A DNA stretch of 64,000 nt from Nematopogon swammerdamellus (Eukaryota > Arthropoda > Insecta > Lepidoptera > Adelidae), in assembly GCA_946902875.1 (NCBI GenBank), contig OX336355.1, positions 9,259,347 to 9,323,346 on the forward strand, given 5' to 3'. The notes beneath the pieces are model-generated. The model saw only the letters and a list, made by a program, of their open reading frames with translations. It had not been told where the DNA came from and searched no databases. Both the position numbers and the translations under genes were made by a program. Each line of letters starts with the position of its first letter. Positions within the stretch are counted from its first letter, which is position 1. Shown piece by piece: positions 32,511 through 43,798 of the stretch.

Positions 32511-33280
32511 TAAAAAATCGGTCAAGTGCGAGTTTTACTCGCGCACGCAGGGTTCCGTAGATCCACTACACCATACCTGTCAAAAAACCATATTCGTCTA
32601 TACTTTGTATTTCTATAATGCTAACCTGTAGCGTCATCTATTATTTAGTAGCGTGAATGTGTAATAATCTATTCTTAGCACGTTTCTTGTATGAGGATCA
32701 TAAAGAAAAGAAGAAGAAGAAGAGAATTTAAAAGTATGTTTATTTACGAGTATACTGATATAAATATTGTAAAGGTATGTTTAAATTTATATGAATGATG
32801 AATTTAAAAAAAAAAAATTGTGATTTTTTTTTCTAACTAAAATATCTGGTACTTCTAAACAAGGTAAGCCTTATTTTTTTAACTTTGTTTTTAGGTAATT
32901 TTCTAGGCTTTCTAGGCCAGAAGAGTTTATAGATCTAACTTCATTAGTTTGCGAAATATCTGGGTTTATGTCGAGGTCGGCGCTCAAGGTCGCGGCGCGC
33001 CGAAAACGTATGGGAGCCAGCGGAGACAGATGCTAGCCAAAGGGGGTAAACATATTAATAAACGTGCTAGTCAACAGGTTAATTTTTAACTTTTCTTATA
33101 GTTTTATTATTTGTTGGCATCTCCGCCATAATAACACATATTCTGTGAAAATTTCAACCGGCTACCTATTACGGTTCAAACGATCCGGCCTTCGTACGGA
33201 CGGACAGACAGACAGACATGCAGATTAACGGGGCTTAGGCTTAGTAATAGGCTTCCGTATGGATATGGAACCTTAAAAAG
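32511..33280 (+). repeat. repeat E, split copy
   Basis: Head at 32511-32571 (aatcggtcaagtgcgagt, cgcacgcagggttccgt) and tail at 33098-33280 (ccataataacacatattctg, cggacggacagacagacag, gcttagtaatagg). The AT-rich 500 bp between is not recognised. Confidence 0.7.
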
Positions 33281-33407
33281 TAACTGTATGTTTTGTTACT
33301 CTTGAAAGAGCTATGTTACTTGGTGACCTGTAATTTTACAGAGGGGTATTTAACGTTGCGCCTTAGCTAAGTAGCGAATAGACTCTAAATAAGCGTGCCA
33401 AGACATG

Positions 33408-33693
33408 AAAAACCGGCCAAGTTCGAGTCGGACACGCGCACAGAGGTTTCCGCACCACAAAAAAAAAACACGTTTCTTGTATGGGAACCCCCCTTAATTT
33501 TTTACTTTTTCTATTTTTTTGTGATTTTTTGTTATATCGGCCATAATAACACATATTCTGTGAAAATTTCAACCGGCTACCTATTACGGTTCAAGAGATA
33601 CAGCCCTCGCACGGACGGACAGACGGACGGGCGGACAGACAGACGGCGTAGGCTTAATAACAGGCCTCCGTACGGGATACGGAAACCTAAAAA
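33408..33693 (+). repeat. repeat E copy
   Basis: aaaaccggccaagttcgagtc, atatcggccataataacac, accggctacctattacggtt, acggacggacagacgg and cgtacgggatacgg. Confidence 0.8.
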
Positions 33694-33952
33694 CAATAAC
33701 TATCTGATTGTAATATTTTTCAGATCAGACGATTTCTCTATGTTTGTGCGTTACTCTTTAACTCGTCATCTGGTCATTTGATCCTACATATCGAAAAGAC
33801 TACGTCTTACATTTCACGTGAGCCAAACCGCAGGCGTGTGCAAGTCAATACCGTTAATAAATACCTATACATATAATCACATAACTAAACACTAGAACAG
33901 GCAAAGCGCGATGAAACATGTTACCTGTTGGTAAACTAATGCACGTGCCTTC

Positions 33953-34338
33953 TTTTTTTATGGAAACTGACACGGTTGGCTACATCACCTACAACATCCG
34001 TGATGTCAGCCCATAACACTACCGGGTGAACTAGGCGCCATGTCAGTGCTTCCCTTCGGTCTTGCCGGCCACACTGAACTGGACGGAAAACACAAACTAT
34101 TTACATAGCCGTTTCGACCGTCGTTTCATTCAGTGCGGTGGTACCAACCCGGGCGGGTTAAACCCTACCGCCTAGTAAGGTAAGAAGGGAAGGGACCTAC
34201 AGTTTTACGTGGAATCCGAACCATGGTCAGCCTTCAACGGTCGAGCGGTCACCCATCCAAGTACTGACCGCGCCCAGCGTTGCTTGACAATCAATAGCGG
34301 CAGTCGACTGTCTGCACCACTGAGCTATCGAGGCTGAC
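33953..34338 (-). repeat. SINE-B, full length
   Basis: From tttttttatggaaactgac to the minus-strand head at 34338: agctatcgaggctgaca (tRNA-like box), cagcgttgcttgac and ggtcacccatccaagtac (5S-like region) all in reverse. Confidence 0.9.
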
Positions 34339-35463
34339 ATAACCGAGGCCTTCTCTTGCAATTTTCTTCATGAACACATTCAAAGGATCGCATTAAAAGC
34401 AATCTCATGCTATGAATGCGCTAACGCTCCTCACTCGCGTATTTGTGGCAATATTAACAGACGATAAGGTGAGCCATACAACACCATCGTCAGTCATTAT
34501 GAATTCAGCTTATAAGCTGATTTGGCCAGTGACATGTTTTTTTCGGGAGTGGTGCACGAGAAAAGCTAATCTAGTGTGAAAATCAGTGCACACTATAAGT
34601 TAATCTGATAAAAATAGTTAGTTGCTAGTGCAGCTTTTATTGGAATAGAAATTCTCTATTTCACACTAATAATACAACAACAACGCAAGAGGTAACAGAC
34701 AAAACAGCGTGCAAGTTGGACTTGTCACTGGCTAGTGATTTATGACAGTAAACCTTTTAGACTTATTAAATTTTTACAACAAATTTTACAGCACTATTAA
34801 AATTTTTAACTGTTATTTTTTTCACGGTCGTCTCCGAGCTAAGAGTATGTGGCTCGAGGTTTCGGGCTCAACGTATGGCCCAACTTCATGAGCATTCTGC
34901 CGGCGGCGGCACGGCGGTTGACGGAGAGCTTATTCACCCGTACTCCTCTTTCGCCTTTCCTCAGGCGCCGCTTTCGCTGGTTAGAGTAGGATGCAACACA
35001 ATCAATCAATAAAATAAAAATAGGTTTTTATGTTTTTATTCCTAAACTACGGATCGAAACAAAAAAGTAAAAAGCTACGTATTTAGATATATATTCAACA
35101 AATAAAACATATTTTTTCCAAAGCCTCGATTTGGTTACGTTGCCTTAAATACAATTTTATAACAAAATTCAGAGGCATGTTCGTGATTTTTTTGCCATCG
35201 AGCGAAGTTAATCAAATCGTGTTTTCAAAAAGCTATCGGTCTGCGCTGATAGATAAAGTTTTACATATATTAAAACTGAATCTGTCAGGTGAGTCATATT
35301 GGCGGTACACTTCTTGAAATTTAAGGTGATCACCTTAAAGCAATTTTTTTTATAAATAATGTTTATAACACTACTGCCTTTTTGAAAGAGATTTTGCCTT
35401 TTGCCTTTTCAGTAATGTGTTGTTAGAGCATTTACTGCTCTACAATACATTGCTTGAAACCTT
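34339..35463. other. intergenic sequence
   Basis: No gene recognised. An inverted pair gccagtgaca (34524) / tgtcactggc (34722) might bound a small element. A perfect 20-bp palindrome TTTAAGGTGATCACCTTAAA lies near 35320. Confidence 0.35.
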
Positions 35464-35492
35464 GAAACCTTCTCTACTGTAGAGAAGGTTTC
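35464..35492. repeat. perfect 14-bp stem hairpin
   Basis: gaaaccttctctac, one base, then gtagagaaggtttc. Confidence 0.9.
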
Positions 35493-35678
35493 TGCTATCT
35501 ATGCCTCGCTTGCAGCAGCTTTACTCCAGATTAAAGTGTACATTAGTAGCATTAGACTTGGAGCACAATCCGGAGCCTCCCGCCTTCGCACCTGCTCCAT
35601 TCCAAGTATGACACCAACTTCGCATCTATACAGGAAGTTGCAACAGTCATAATTACAACAGGGCAACTATCGTAGGTT

Positions 35679-35912
35679 TCTAGGTGGTAAGGTTTATCCC
35701 GCCTGGGCTGGTACCACCGCACTGAATAAAACTTCGGTAGAAACGGCTATGTAAATACGAGTAGTTCGTGTTTTCTGTTCAGTTCAGTATAGCCGACATT
35801 AAATGAAGGGAAGCACTGACATGGCACCTAGTTCACCCGGTGTTAAGGGCTTGACATCACGGACGTTGTAGGTGATGGAGGCAACCGTGTAAGTTTCCAT
35901 AAAAAAAAATAT
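35679..35912 (+). repeat. SINE-B without head
   Basis: ctaggtggtaaggtttatccc, ggctggtaccaccgcactga, gttcagtatagccgac and gtaagtttccataaaaaa. Confidence 0.85.
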
Positions 35913-36284
35913 ATCTCGAGACTCGGCCACAAAATAACCAGACGTGACACTCTTGAATTTATGCATAATATACAACATCGGCCCGAACGTGCGTACATGG
36001 AGAACCCTGTATGGGTGGCGTCCTGACTGAGCGCCACAATCCAAACTCGTTTCGATTTCAGCTCGCCTTCATTACCCCTTTGAGTGTGGACAACACACTG
36101 TTATGTGTAGTTTTACTCGTTCGCATATGTACATACCGCGAACTCATTCAAGTGGTGCTTGCGTCACAGTTGGAATCGAGTCGCTACATCCTGTCGAGCT
36201 GAGAGAGGAAGAGGAAACAAGAGATAAGAGAGAAGAGGGAGAGTGAAAGAGACCGAATTAGTAATGCTACCCGCAATATAGAGT

Positions 36285-36400
36285 ACCTTTTTTTTTTTTT
36301 ATGGAAACACCATGTTGGCTTACATCACCTACAACATCCGCGATGTCAGCCCACAACACCGGGTGAACTTGGTGCCACGTCAGTACTTCCCCTCTACCTA
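36285..36400 (-). repeat. SINE-B 3' fragment
   Basis: tttttatggaaacaccatg, acaacatccgcgatgtcagc and caccgggtgaac in reverse. Confidence 0.85.
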
Positions 36401-37990
36401 TTGGAATTCAATTGTAAAAATTAATGGTACCTAGCCCTACATTAAAAATTCACAAATCTCGTACATTACACGACATTCAGAGAACATTGAAAATTAATTT
36501 AGTAAAATTAAAAAACATTACAAAATGTGTTTGATTTCACTGAAGAATTACACACTGTTACTACAAAATTACAAGGGCTGATCTCGAGATAACCCCCAAA
36601 GATAGCCAGCAGTCCCACAACAAGGCCTACATGAATGAATGTAACTCCAAAAGTTATTAACCCATTCTTAAACGGTCCAAAACGCCTCTAGGGAATTAAT
36701 TTCTCTACATAATATTGACAAAAAAAAAATTAAAATATTCAAAACTAAGAGTTTTTTGGAGGCCCGAAATAAAACATACTTTGTTACCCTTTTTCATCCT
36801 TTTTTTTTTCAAAAATACGTTTTTTCCATATTGTAGTCCTCGGTTTGAAACCTCAACTGTTACGATAGACCCAAAACTTACAATGATATCGGCATGTCAC
36901 ATTATTTCTGAAAGAGATGGTCACTTACATGAACTATATAAAAGTCATTGTCAATGACAAAACAAGTGTATTCTCTTAAAATGGAACTAGTCTATATTGA
37001 AATTGGACTGTAAGCATTTTAATTTATGATTCATAGTCATCCTCGAACAGCATACAATTAATGTATTGCTTCTACACGTAGTACCACGTAGCACGTGCTC
37101 CCGCCACACAATTTTAAGTCTGAAGAGAATTAAAAGACACCTTGAGTACTTCCGTTCTGTTCTGCCTATATCACCGCTCTCAGCAGAAAAGGTAGAAATT
37201 TCCTTTTACAAGACGAAGGAAATTGAAGATAATATCGTGAACAATGAAAATTTAACTTTGAATTACATTTTTATCGAATCTGCTTTCTTGTGATATTAAA
37301 ATTGTTTTTCTGAATCGCAAACTTTATAGCAGTCGTGTTATTAGCACCATTGGATTTTAAACTTTCGTGCTTACATGTTTTTCTATTTGTTTAAATTTAA
37401 AGCTTTAAATAATCACATGGTTAGAGGCCAGTCGTGGCACCAGATGGTATCTATTTGTAATATGTCACTTAACCTTATTTTAAAACTTTGTGTTTGAACT
37501 TATATGCATGGGCATTGATATTACTTACTGAATTATTGTGGTTGGTATTTTTATTATTAAAATATCACTGTTTGTCTGACAGAACTTAAATTATTAATTT
37601 ATGTTTAAGTTTTCGAATAATGTGCCTATACTAATTTACTATACAGCACGCAATGCCAGCAGCTCAATGTTTTATACCCAAGACTGCGGACTTGCAGACT
37701 AAGAGCGGTAGTGTGAAAATTAGTCATTGTGTTGGTGGCGGCACTGAAGACGGAGGCAGCTTGAATAATTCGTATTTGCATTGAAGGCGGTGGCGCGACA
37801 CGACCGCGACCCGTCTCCGGCAACCGTTTGCCGGCCATCCATTCACAGACTTACCGTGCAGTGGTTTATCCGAAGTATTAAAATAATGTTTACTTCCTGC
37901 TCATCCACGCCTCTTCAAATACAGCCCAGGAACATCAACCTAGGTTTTTTATAGACAGCCGGCACGGGTGTCTGTTCCAAAAACTTCAAC
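36401..37990. other. AT-rich intergenic sequence
   Basis: No supported gene or repeat. A 70-codon frame beginning with ATG at 37838 on the minus strand (MAGKRLPETGRGR) could be an exon but has no other support. Confidence 0.35.
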
Positions 37991-38030
37991 GGAAGATCAG
38001 ACACAGCCCATTGGCTGTGTCTGATCTTCC
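37991..38030. repeat. perfect 18-bp stem hairpin
   Basis: ggaagatcagacacagcc, loop catt, then ggctgtgtctgatcttcc. A LINE-F scrap (ctcgcgaaaccacgctcag) follows at 38042-38065. Confidence 0.95.
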
Positions 38031-38230
38031 GACACCATTCCTCGCGAAACCACGCTCAGATAGGTGCCTAAGGCGGACAAAAATGTCGTCGTCTAATTTA
38101 TTAACGCGTTACATTTATTCCTCGTGTATGTGGTGTAGAAGAGGCGTCAAAGCTGTGTCAGGACAATCACTATTCTCGTGCGTTCTCTGTCCAAATCGTA
38201 ATCTTCAATCTGATAATTAATTTATTTTAA

Positions 38231-38440
38231 ATTTTTTATGGACACTGACACGATTAGCTACATTATCATCTACAACATCAGTGATGTCAGCCCATAACAC
38301 CGGGTGAACTATATCAGTGCTTCCCTTCAATACACGTAGCCTACAGACGGAAAACACGAACTATTTACATAGCCGTTTCGACCGACGTTTCGTTCAGTGC
38401 GGTGGTACCAATCCGGCCGGAACAAACCCTACCATCTTGC
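38231..38440 (-). repeat. SINE-B without head
   Basis: tttttatggacactgacacg, cagcccataacaccgggtg, gccgtttcgaccgacgtttc and ggtggtaccaatccgg. Confidence 0.85.
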
Positions 38441-39143
38441 TTTAATAACAGTCGACCAAATTACAGACAATGAAATAACAAATCCACTCTTTTCAACTCT
38501 TAAGAGAGACGCTTAATGCATTTAAATGTTTAATTTAAAAATGAAATGAGTGGAATATTGTTTTTCTAAAAACGACACGCCGTTAATTTGCTGTGGGTTT
38601 TATTTAACGTTTAGCAAATGGAGTGTGCTAAATGTGTACAAAGTTGGTCTGTACAAGTTGGCGCGTGAATTGCAGGTCTCTGAACGTGTTCTATCTGAGC
38701 GTGAGAGTCAAGTAATTTGCGCAGTCGGCTCCAGCAAGTTTGCGAGGGCATTTGAATAGCAAGTCGACGTAAACTCGCATTTTTTCACAATTAATTTAAA
38801 TGTTGTGGCGCAAGACGATTTTTTGGTAGGGGGAAAGCTGATTTCGAGCTTTTATTACATTGTGAAATAAGAGCTTTTAATGGGTCACGTTTCTCCTTAC
38901 TTTGTTAGAAGAATTATTGCTTTCTTTGGAATTACGGACTTCTAAATGGAGAGTGGGTACAATATTAAATTATTTAATGAAATTTTATTGGAAATTCTCA
39001 GTTTTTTTTTCGTTAATGAATGTATTTAATTAATTGAATATTGTAGTGAGCTGTTCAGGTTTTAGTAACTCTCGAGTAGCAGACTATTCACATATATAAA
39101 GACAGTAGTATAAGTCAAGCTTATAAAGCTCTTCGTATAATAA
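38441..39143. other. intergenic sequence
   Basis: Nothing recognised. Confidence 0.3.
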
Positions 39144-39575
39144 GCGGCAGGTGGCCGAGTAGTTTGGGCATCGACTTCTCATGCGGGAGGTCCGACGTTC
39201 GAATCCGGTCGGCGTGTACCACAGAAATCAAAAATTTTCTGTGGTGTGTACCAATGATTTTTTCTGACGAAAAAATTTACGTACATACCTACTCCTCCTG
39301 TTTCACCGTTCGGAACCGTTGTAAAACTATAGGTCCCTTCCCTTGCCCCTTACTAGGTGGTAGCTCAAATTGTAGCCGACTGGTTTGGTACCACCGTACT
39401 GGATGTAATATGGCCGCATAGCAGCCTCGGTTGTGTTCTCCTCTAGTCCAGTATAGCCAGGAATCCAGGGAAGTCTCCGGTATGGCACCTACCCTCTCGA
39501 AGGTGATATTGGCTAGTCAGAGCATGTGCTTTGGCCCCTCTGACTCAGCTGCCCATACCGGATTACATAAAAAAA
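39144..39575 (+). repeat. SINE-A, full length, reference copy
   Basis: Head gcggcaggtggccgagtag (A box tggccgagtagtttgg) and B box acgttcgaatccgg, then aattttacg..catac spacer, cgttcggaaccgttgtaaaac, gtcccttcccttgccccttac, taggtggtagc, ggtaccaccgtactgg, ctagtccagtatagcc, atggcacctac and the tail accggattacataaaaaaa. A hairpin aatcaaaaattttctgtgg sits after the head. Confidence 0.9.
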
Positions 39576-39579
39576 GCCC

Positions 39580-39998
39580 CAGTTGCACTCCGGGAGTGCC
39601 GGCAGAAGTGAAAACTTTTTGTAAAAAAATTTAAACACCGTAGTAACATTGCTTAAAAAAGAAAAAAAAAAACAAAAACAAATTTTAGGGATTCAAACCC
39701 ATGGTCAAAAAATACAAATCCTACACTCTTACCATTGAGCTACGAAATCACATAAACGACCAAACGAATATCGGATTCCCTTGATTCGCTTTCGGCTTTA
39801 CTGTCACTGAGAGACGAACAGAATTGATCCCAAGCCACTCCTAACTTAACCCTTAATGCAATGACTTAAGGTTACATTTTAAATAATAAAAATAAATCTG
39901 ACGCTTTTCGAGATCTGACGCGAGTTTATCATTTTTTACCCACCTAAAGAAGTGCCAAGCGCCGCTAAAGAAGTTTTCACTTCAAAAATATCGGTTTC
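39580..39998 (-). repeat. repeat D, second copy
   Basis: cactccgggagtgccggcag and gaagtgaaaactt at the left, aagttttcacttcaaaaat at the right. The tRNA-like core in reverse (gggattcaaacccatgg, ctcttaccattgagctac) is at 39687-39752. Homologous to 14393-14850 throughout. Confidence 0.8.
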
Positions 39999-40276
39999 GG
40001 GAAGTACGAGCCTTTATAACTATATACTCTACCTTCAGCCATATTACACAATCTACAAATTGCCAAAGGTGAAATATTAATTCATCCTCCACGGAATGTT
40101 ACTTCCACCACAATAATGTTCTCGTCGTCGCAGATATGAATCCGAAGCCCCTGGGCCCTGACCGCCAGTTCTCGTTCCCAGAATTACTGCGCTTGTAGCT
40201 TAGGGCTGTCGCGTGCATCCCCATATCCGGAAAACAACTCAACAAGATTTCTTGCCAGATTATATCTTATCTCACC

Positions 40277-40669
40277 TTTTTTTTATGTAATCCTGTATTG
40301 GTGGCTGAGTCGGAGGGGCCAAAGCACATGCTCCGACCAGCCAATATCACCTCCGAGAAGGTAGGTGTCATATCAAAGGGGGAATCACTGACATGGCACC
40401 TAGCTCACCCGGTGTTATGGGCTGACATCACGGACGTTGTAGGTGATGTAGCCAACTGTGTCAGTTTCCATAAAAAAAATATATATATCGGAGACTTCCC
40501 TGGATTGCTGGCTATATTGGACTAGAGGAGAATACAACCGAGGCTGCTATGCAGCATCTTACATCAAGTACGGTGGTATCAACCCAGTTGGCTACAATTT
40601 GAGCCTACCACCTAATAAGGGGCAAGGGAAGGGAACAGTTTTACACCGGTTCCGAACGGTGAAGCAGCA
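40277..40669 (-). repeat. SINE-A split by a SINE-B insertion
   Basis: tttatgtaatcctgtattgg and ctccgaccagccaatatcac on the left; atcggagacttccctgg, cctaataaggggcaaggg and accggttccgaacggtg on the right. 40374-40481 is foreign. Confidence 0.85.
40374..40481 (+). repeat. SINE-B 3' fragment nested in SINE-A
   Basis: caaagggggaatcactgac to gtcagtttccataaaaaaa, in the opposite orientation to its host, 5'-truncated like an ordinary retroposition product. Confidence 0.85.
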
Positions 40670-40829
40670 TATTATCGTTTGTATAGAAACTGCATTTGTT
40701 TATATGTATGTACCTATGAACATATAAGTACCTATGTTTGTAATGAATGAATGTATTTATTTGTATGTTAAATATATAAATAAGTAAGTATATTATTTTA
40801 TTTTTTCATTTAAATTGAAACCTTACACA

Positions 40830-40925
40830 CAATCCCAGGAATTACTAGTAGACAATGCGTTTAGGCTTTAAGTGCACCTTTTTTCAATATGTGCAATAAA
40901 GTATATTTCCATTTCATTTCATTAA
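40830..40925 (+). repeat. LINE 3' tail
   Basis: ggctttaagtgcacc, atgtgcaataaagtatat and a ccatttcatttcatt end, a typical non-LTR element 3' end. Confidence 0.5.
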
Positions 40926-41408
40926 TTTTATATAGAATGTACTAATTGTAGCATTGAATAATGGCAAAAAGGAATGACAATCTATACTGATGCTTTTGTG
41001 TCTGTCTAATAAATTTTCATAAATTAACATTTTGTCTTAATTTATGGCAAAATAAACAACAGATTTTTTGTCTAAACAGCTAGGAATGTTCAAAATTGGG
41101 CAAAGTTCTACGAAACAATTTGATCGCCTGAAGAACTCGGAATAAAACAATTGAGGCTTGAATATGGTAATCAGGCCTAATTAATGTAATTACTAACCGA
41201 GGTAAGTATTGCTACTTACTACGAGTATCTACGTTCATTTTGTATTCCGCTAACAGTTACCGCGGCTTCGCTTCGTGGCAAACCAGCCTTACATGTGCCT
41301 GAAAACTGAAGAGACAAAATCTCATGTGAACCTACTGAGTACCTAGTTACCGAGTTAGAATTATAGAATTCTAGATGTATCCAGCAACACGCACGCTACA
41401 GGCTACAT

Positions 41409-41735
41409 GACCGTTCGGGACCCTATTACTAAGTCTACGCCGTCTGTCTGTGAACCGTAACAGGTAAACGGTTGAAATTTTCACAGAATATGTGTTATTT
41501 ATTATCTCGGATACTCTAACAAAACAACAAATAAAAAAAAATTTAAATAACATTATCCCATAGAAGAAATGTTTTTTTAACAACGTTGTTTTTTTGTTTT
41601 TGCTCTACGGTCCCACACACAAGCGTCAAACTTGGTGTGATATTATAGTGCAAACTCTAACTAAAGTAAAATAATAAATAATAATATATTGTGGTATGGA
41701 AACCACGGTGCGCGAGTCCGACTCGCACTTGACTG
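41409..41735 (-). repeat. repeat E, reverse copy
   Basis: cgggaccctattactaagtc, cggttgaaattttcacagaa and gcgcgagtccgactcgcactt, in reverse. Confidence 0.75.
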
Positions 41736-42304
41736 AAGACTAGAGAAACATTTATATAGTGTTGTTATGTAAATTTTTACAGAGTTTATGTTTTCCATGT
41801 TGAATCTGCGTCGGTTTTGAAGATGCCGGCCGCGGCGGTGTCGCGCGCCGCCGTTTTTAAAACCGATGCCCTAATTCTTATCCTTGTGCCTCTAATTCTT
41901 GAGGAGACCGATGTTATAATGGAAATCAGTATTTTTATTTTAAGCAATCCGACGTCCTGTGGAAATTGCTTTTTTTCCATTATTCACTTGGACTTTTCGA
42001 ATGTAGGGGAATATAGAAACTTCTAACAATGAACTTCTCAACGGGAAAACTGTTCTTTTACGAGTGACAGTCCCAATTCGGCAATAGATCATACATTTTT
42101 TTTTATATATTATCTATATGGGATTAATGGCAGCCCTACGTCCCAGCGGGCTATCCGAGCGCCATCTCTCGGTTATTGCGATCTAGTTTGCGCTAACTAA
42201 GTATCTATCTGAGCGCGGAACTCGTTTTAACTTATCTCAGAGTATATTTGACTCGAGGGTGTCGGCTAGGGCTCCTGCCGGGCTCATCTGTCTCTCTCTC
42301 TGCT
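41736..42304. other. intergenic sequence with partial inverted repeat
   Basis: gtcggttttgaagatg at 41810 and aaaccgatg at 41858 flank a GC-rich core (ccggccgcggcggtgtcgcg). No gene recognised. Confidence 0.3.
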
Positions 42305-42347
42305 TCCCGGTCGTGCCGGCTACGCTGAACTGGACGGAAAAGAGAAA
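42305..42347 (-). repeat. SINE-B scrap
   Basis: cccggtcgtgccggctacg and ctgaactggacggaaaa only. Confidence 0.65.
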
Positions 42348-42494
42348 GTAAGTGGTGCTCGCAAACGGGGATCGAAGCTTACTAAGAAATGCCTTTACCT
42401 TTTGGCCACGATCCACTCTCGTTTTGTATCTTTTAGAGAATAGTTGAGTTTTTGTTAGAAAAGCAGACGTGGATGGCTATTCTAGAGTTATTGT

Positions 42495-42700
42495 GCATGC
42501 CCGCGGCTCCGCCAGCTCTCATATTTCACTTCACTGCTAACCTCATAAGCCATTTATCGTGATAGTAAGTAGCCTATAGTTGATGGGAAGAATCAAGCTT
42601 TTTATTAAAATCGGTTCAGTGGTTCTCGAGTTATAAGCGGACAGACAGACATACACTCAGACACTCAGACAGAAGGCAGACGTTGGATTTTATTATAAGG
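42495..42700 (+). repeat. repeat G-like element
   Basis: atgcccgcggctccgccagc, tagcctatagttgatggg, aaaatcggttcagtggttct and gacagacagacatacac: a diverged relative of repeat G. Confidence 0.6.
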
Positions 42701-42879
42701 TAAGGAGGTAAGGATAAGGATTAGTCCAGTACCTGGGCGGCAGAGCTTCGCTCGGCGTCTTTCGAGTTTGCCATCGACAGCAGATACTGCTATCTATTGC
42801 CTACTGGTAGCTACCTCAATATTCTAAGAGACGGTGGTAGAAAAACATGTTTTTCTATAGCCGAATATTTTGATTTGGA

Positions 42880-43050
42880 AAGCTGAAGTGGCCTGTAGGG
42901 TGTACTTATGGATTTCTGCCCTTAGATTTCCATGGGTGTGGTCCTGTCGGTATTATCTGCTTACGTTTTTATATGACTATTTGGTATGTAATGTAATATC
43001 TCTGTAATCTAATGCGTGTGTAAATAAATAAACTTAACTTAAACTTGAAA
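42880..43050 (+). repeat. probable LINE 3' tail
   Basis: gtgtaaataaataaacttaa after a TA-rich leader, typical for a non-LTR 3' end; no coding part is attached. Confidence 0.35.
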
Positions 43051-43411
43051 CGTTTTTCGTTGTATCCAGGGTCGACCCTCTCTTGATTGGAATGCCCTTT
43101 AATGCAGATGAGCTGTTCTTGCTCAGATAAATTGTGGCTGATGAAAACTCTTTTTTTCGTTACAGGTTGGTTTGGAGAAGTCAGGAAGAATAAAACTGAT
43201 TTTCTCAGGTACATATCTTACCTAAATAAACTTGGCAAAGAAAACATTACTTTAATAAAACATTTCATCCAAATCGTTAGAGCCGTTTCCAAGAAACCAA
43301 TTGTATATATACATATATACAAGAATATCTCACTTAAAGTAATACGATTAGACAAGGGGTTCTTGAAGTGCGATCCATGGACCCCTTGGGGTCGCGAGGG
43401 GAGGTTTTTGT

Positions 43412-43798
43412 TTTATGGAAACTGACAGGGTTTGCTACATCACCTACAACATCCGTGATGTCAGCCCATAACACCGGGTGAACTAGGTGCCATGTCAGTG
43501 CTTCCCTTCGGTCGTGCCGGCTAATACCTGGACGGAAAACACAAACTATTTACATAGCCGTTTCGAGCGACGTTTCATTCAGTGCGGTGGTACCAACGCG
43601 GGCGGATTGAGCCCTACCACCTAGTAAGGTACATAAGAAGGGAAGGGACCTACAGTTTTACGTGGAATCCAAACCACGGTCAGCCTCTAACGGTCGAGCG
43701 GTCACCCATCCAAGTACTGACGGCACCCAGCGTTGCTTAAGAATTAATAGCAACAGTGGACTGTCTGCACCACTACCACTGAGCTATCGAGGCTGACA
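43412..43798 (-). repeat. SINE-B, full length
   Basis: tttatggaaactgacagggt on the left; ggtcacccatccaagtactg, cagcgttgcttaag and tgagctatcgaggctgaca on the right, all in reverse. Confidence 0.9.

Noticed and set aside
33395..33781. 128-codon plus-strand gene
   Set aside because: Lies within repeat E and reads its microsatellite-like cagacgga tract (TDGQTDGRTDRR).
39144..39220. functional tRNA-Ser/Leu gene
   Set aside because: It is the head of SINE-A, with no paired acceptor stem, and recurs at 14387, 27310 and 31870 in reverse.
43087..43425. 112-codon plus-strand gene
   Set aside because: Runs from a LINE-like tail region into SINE-B; no domain or coding bias.
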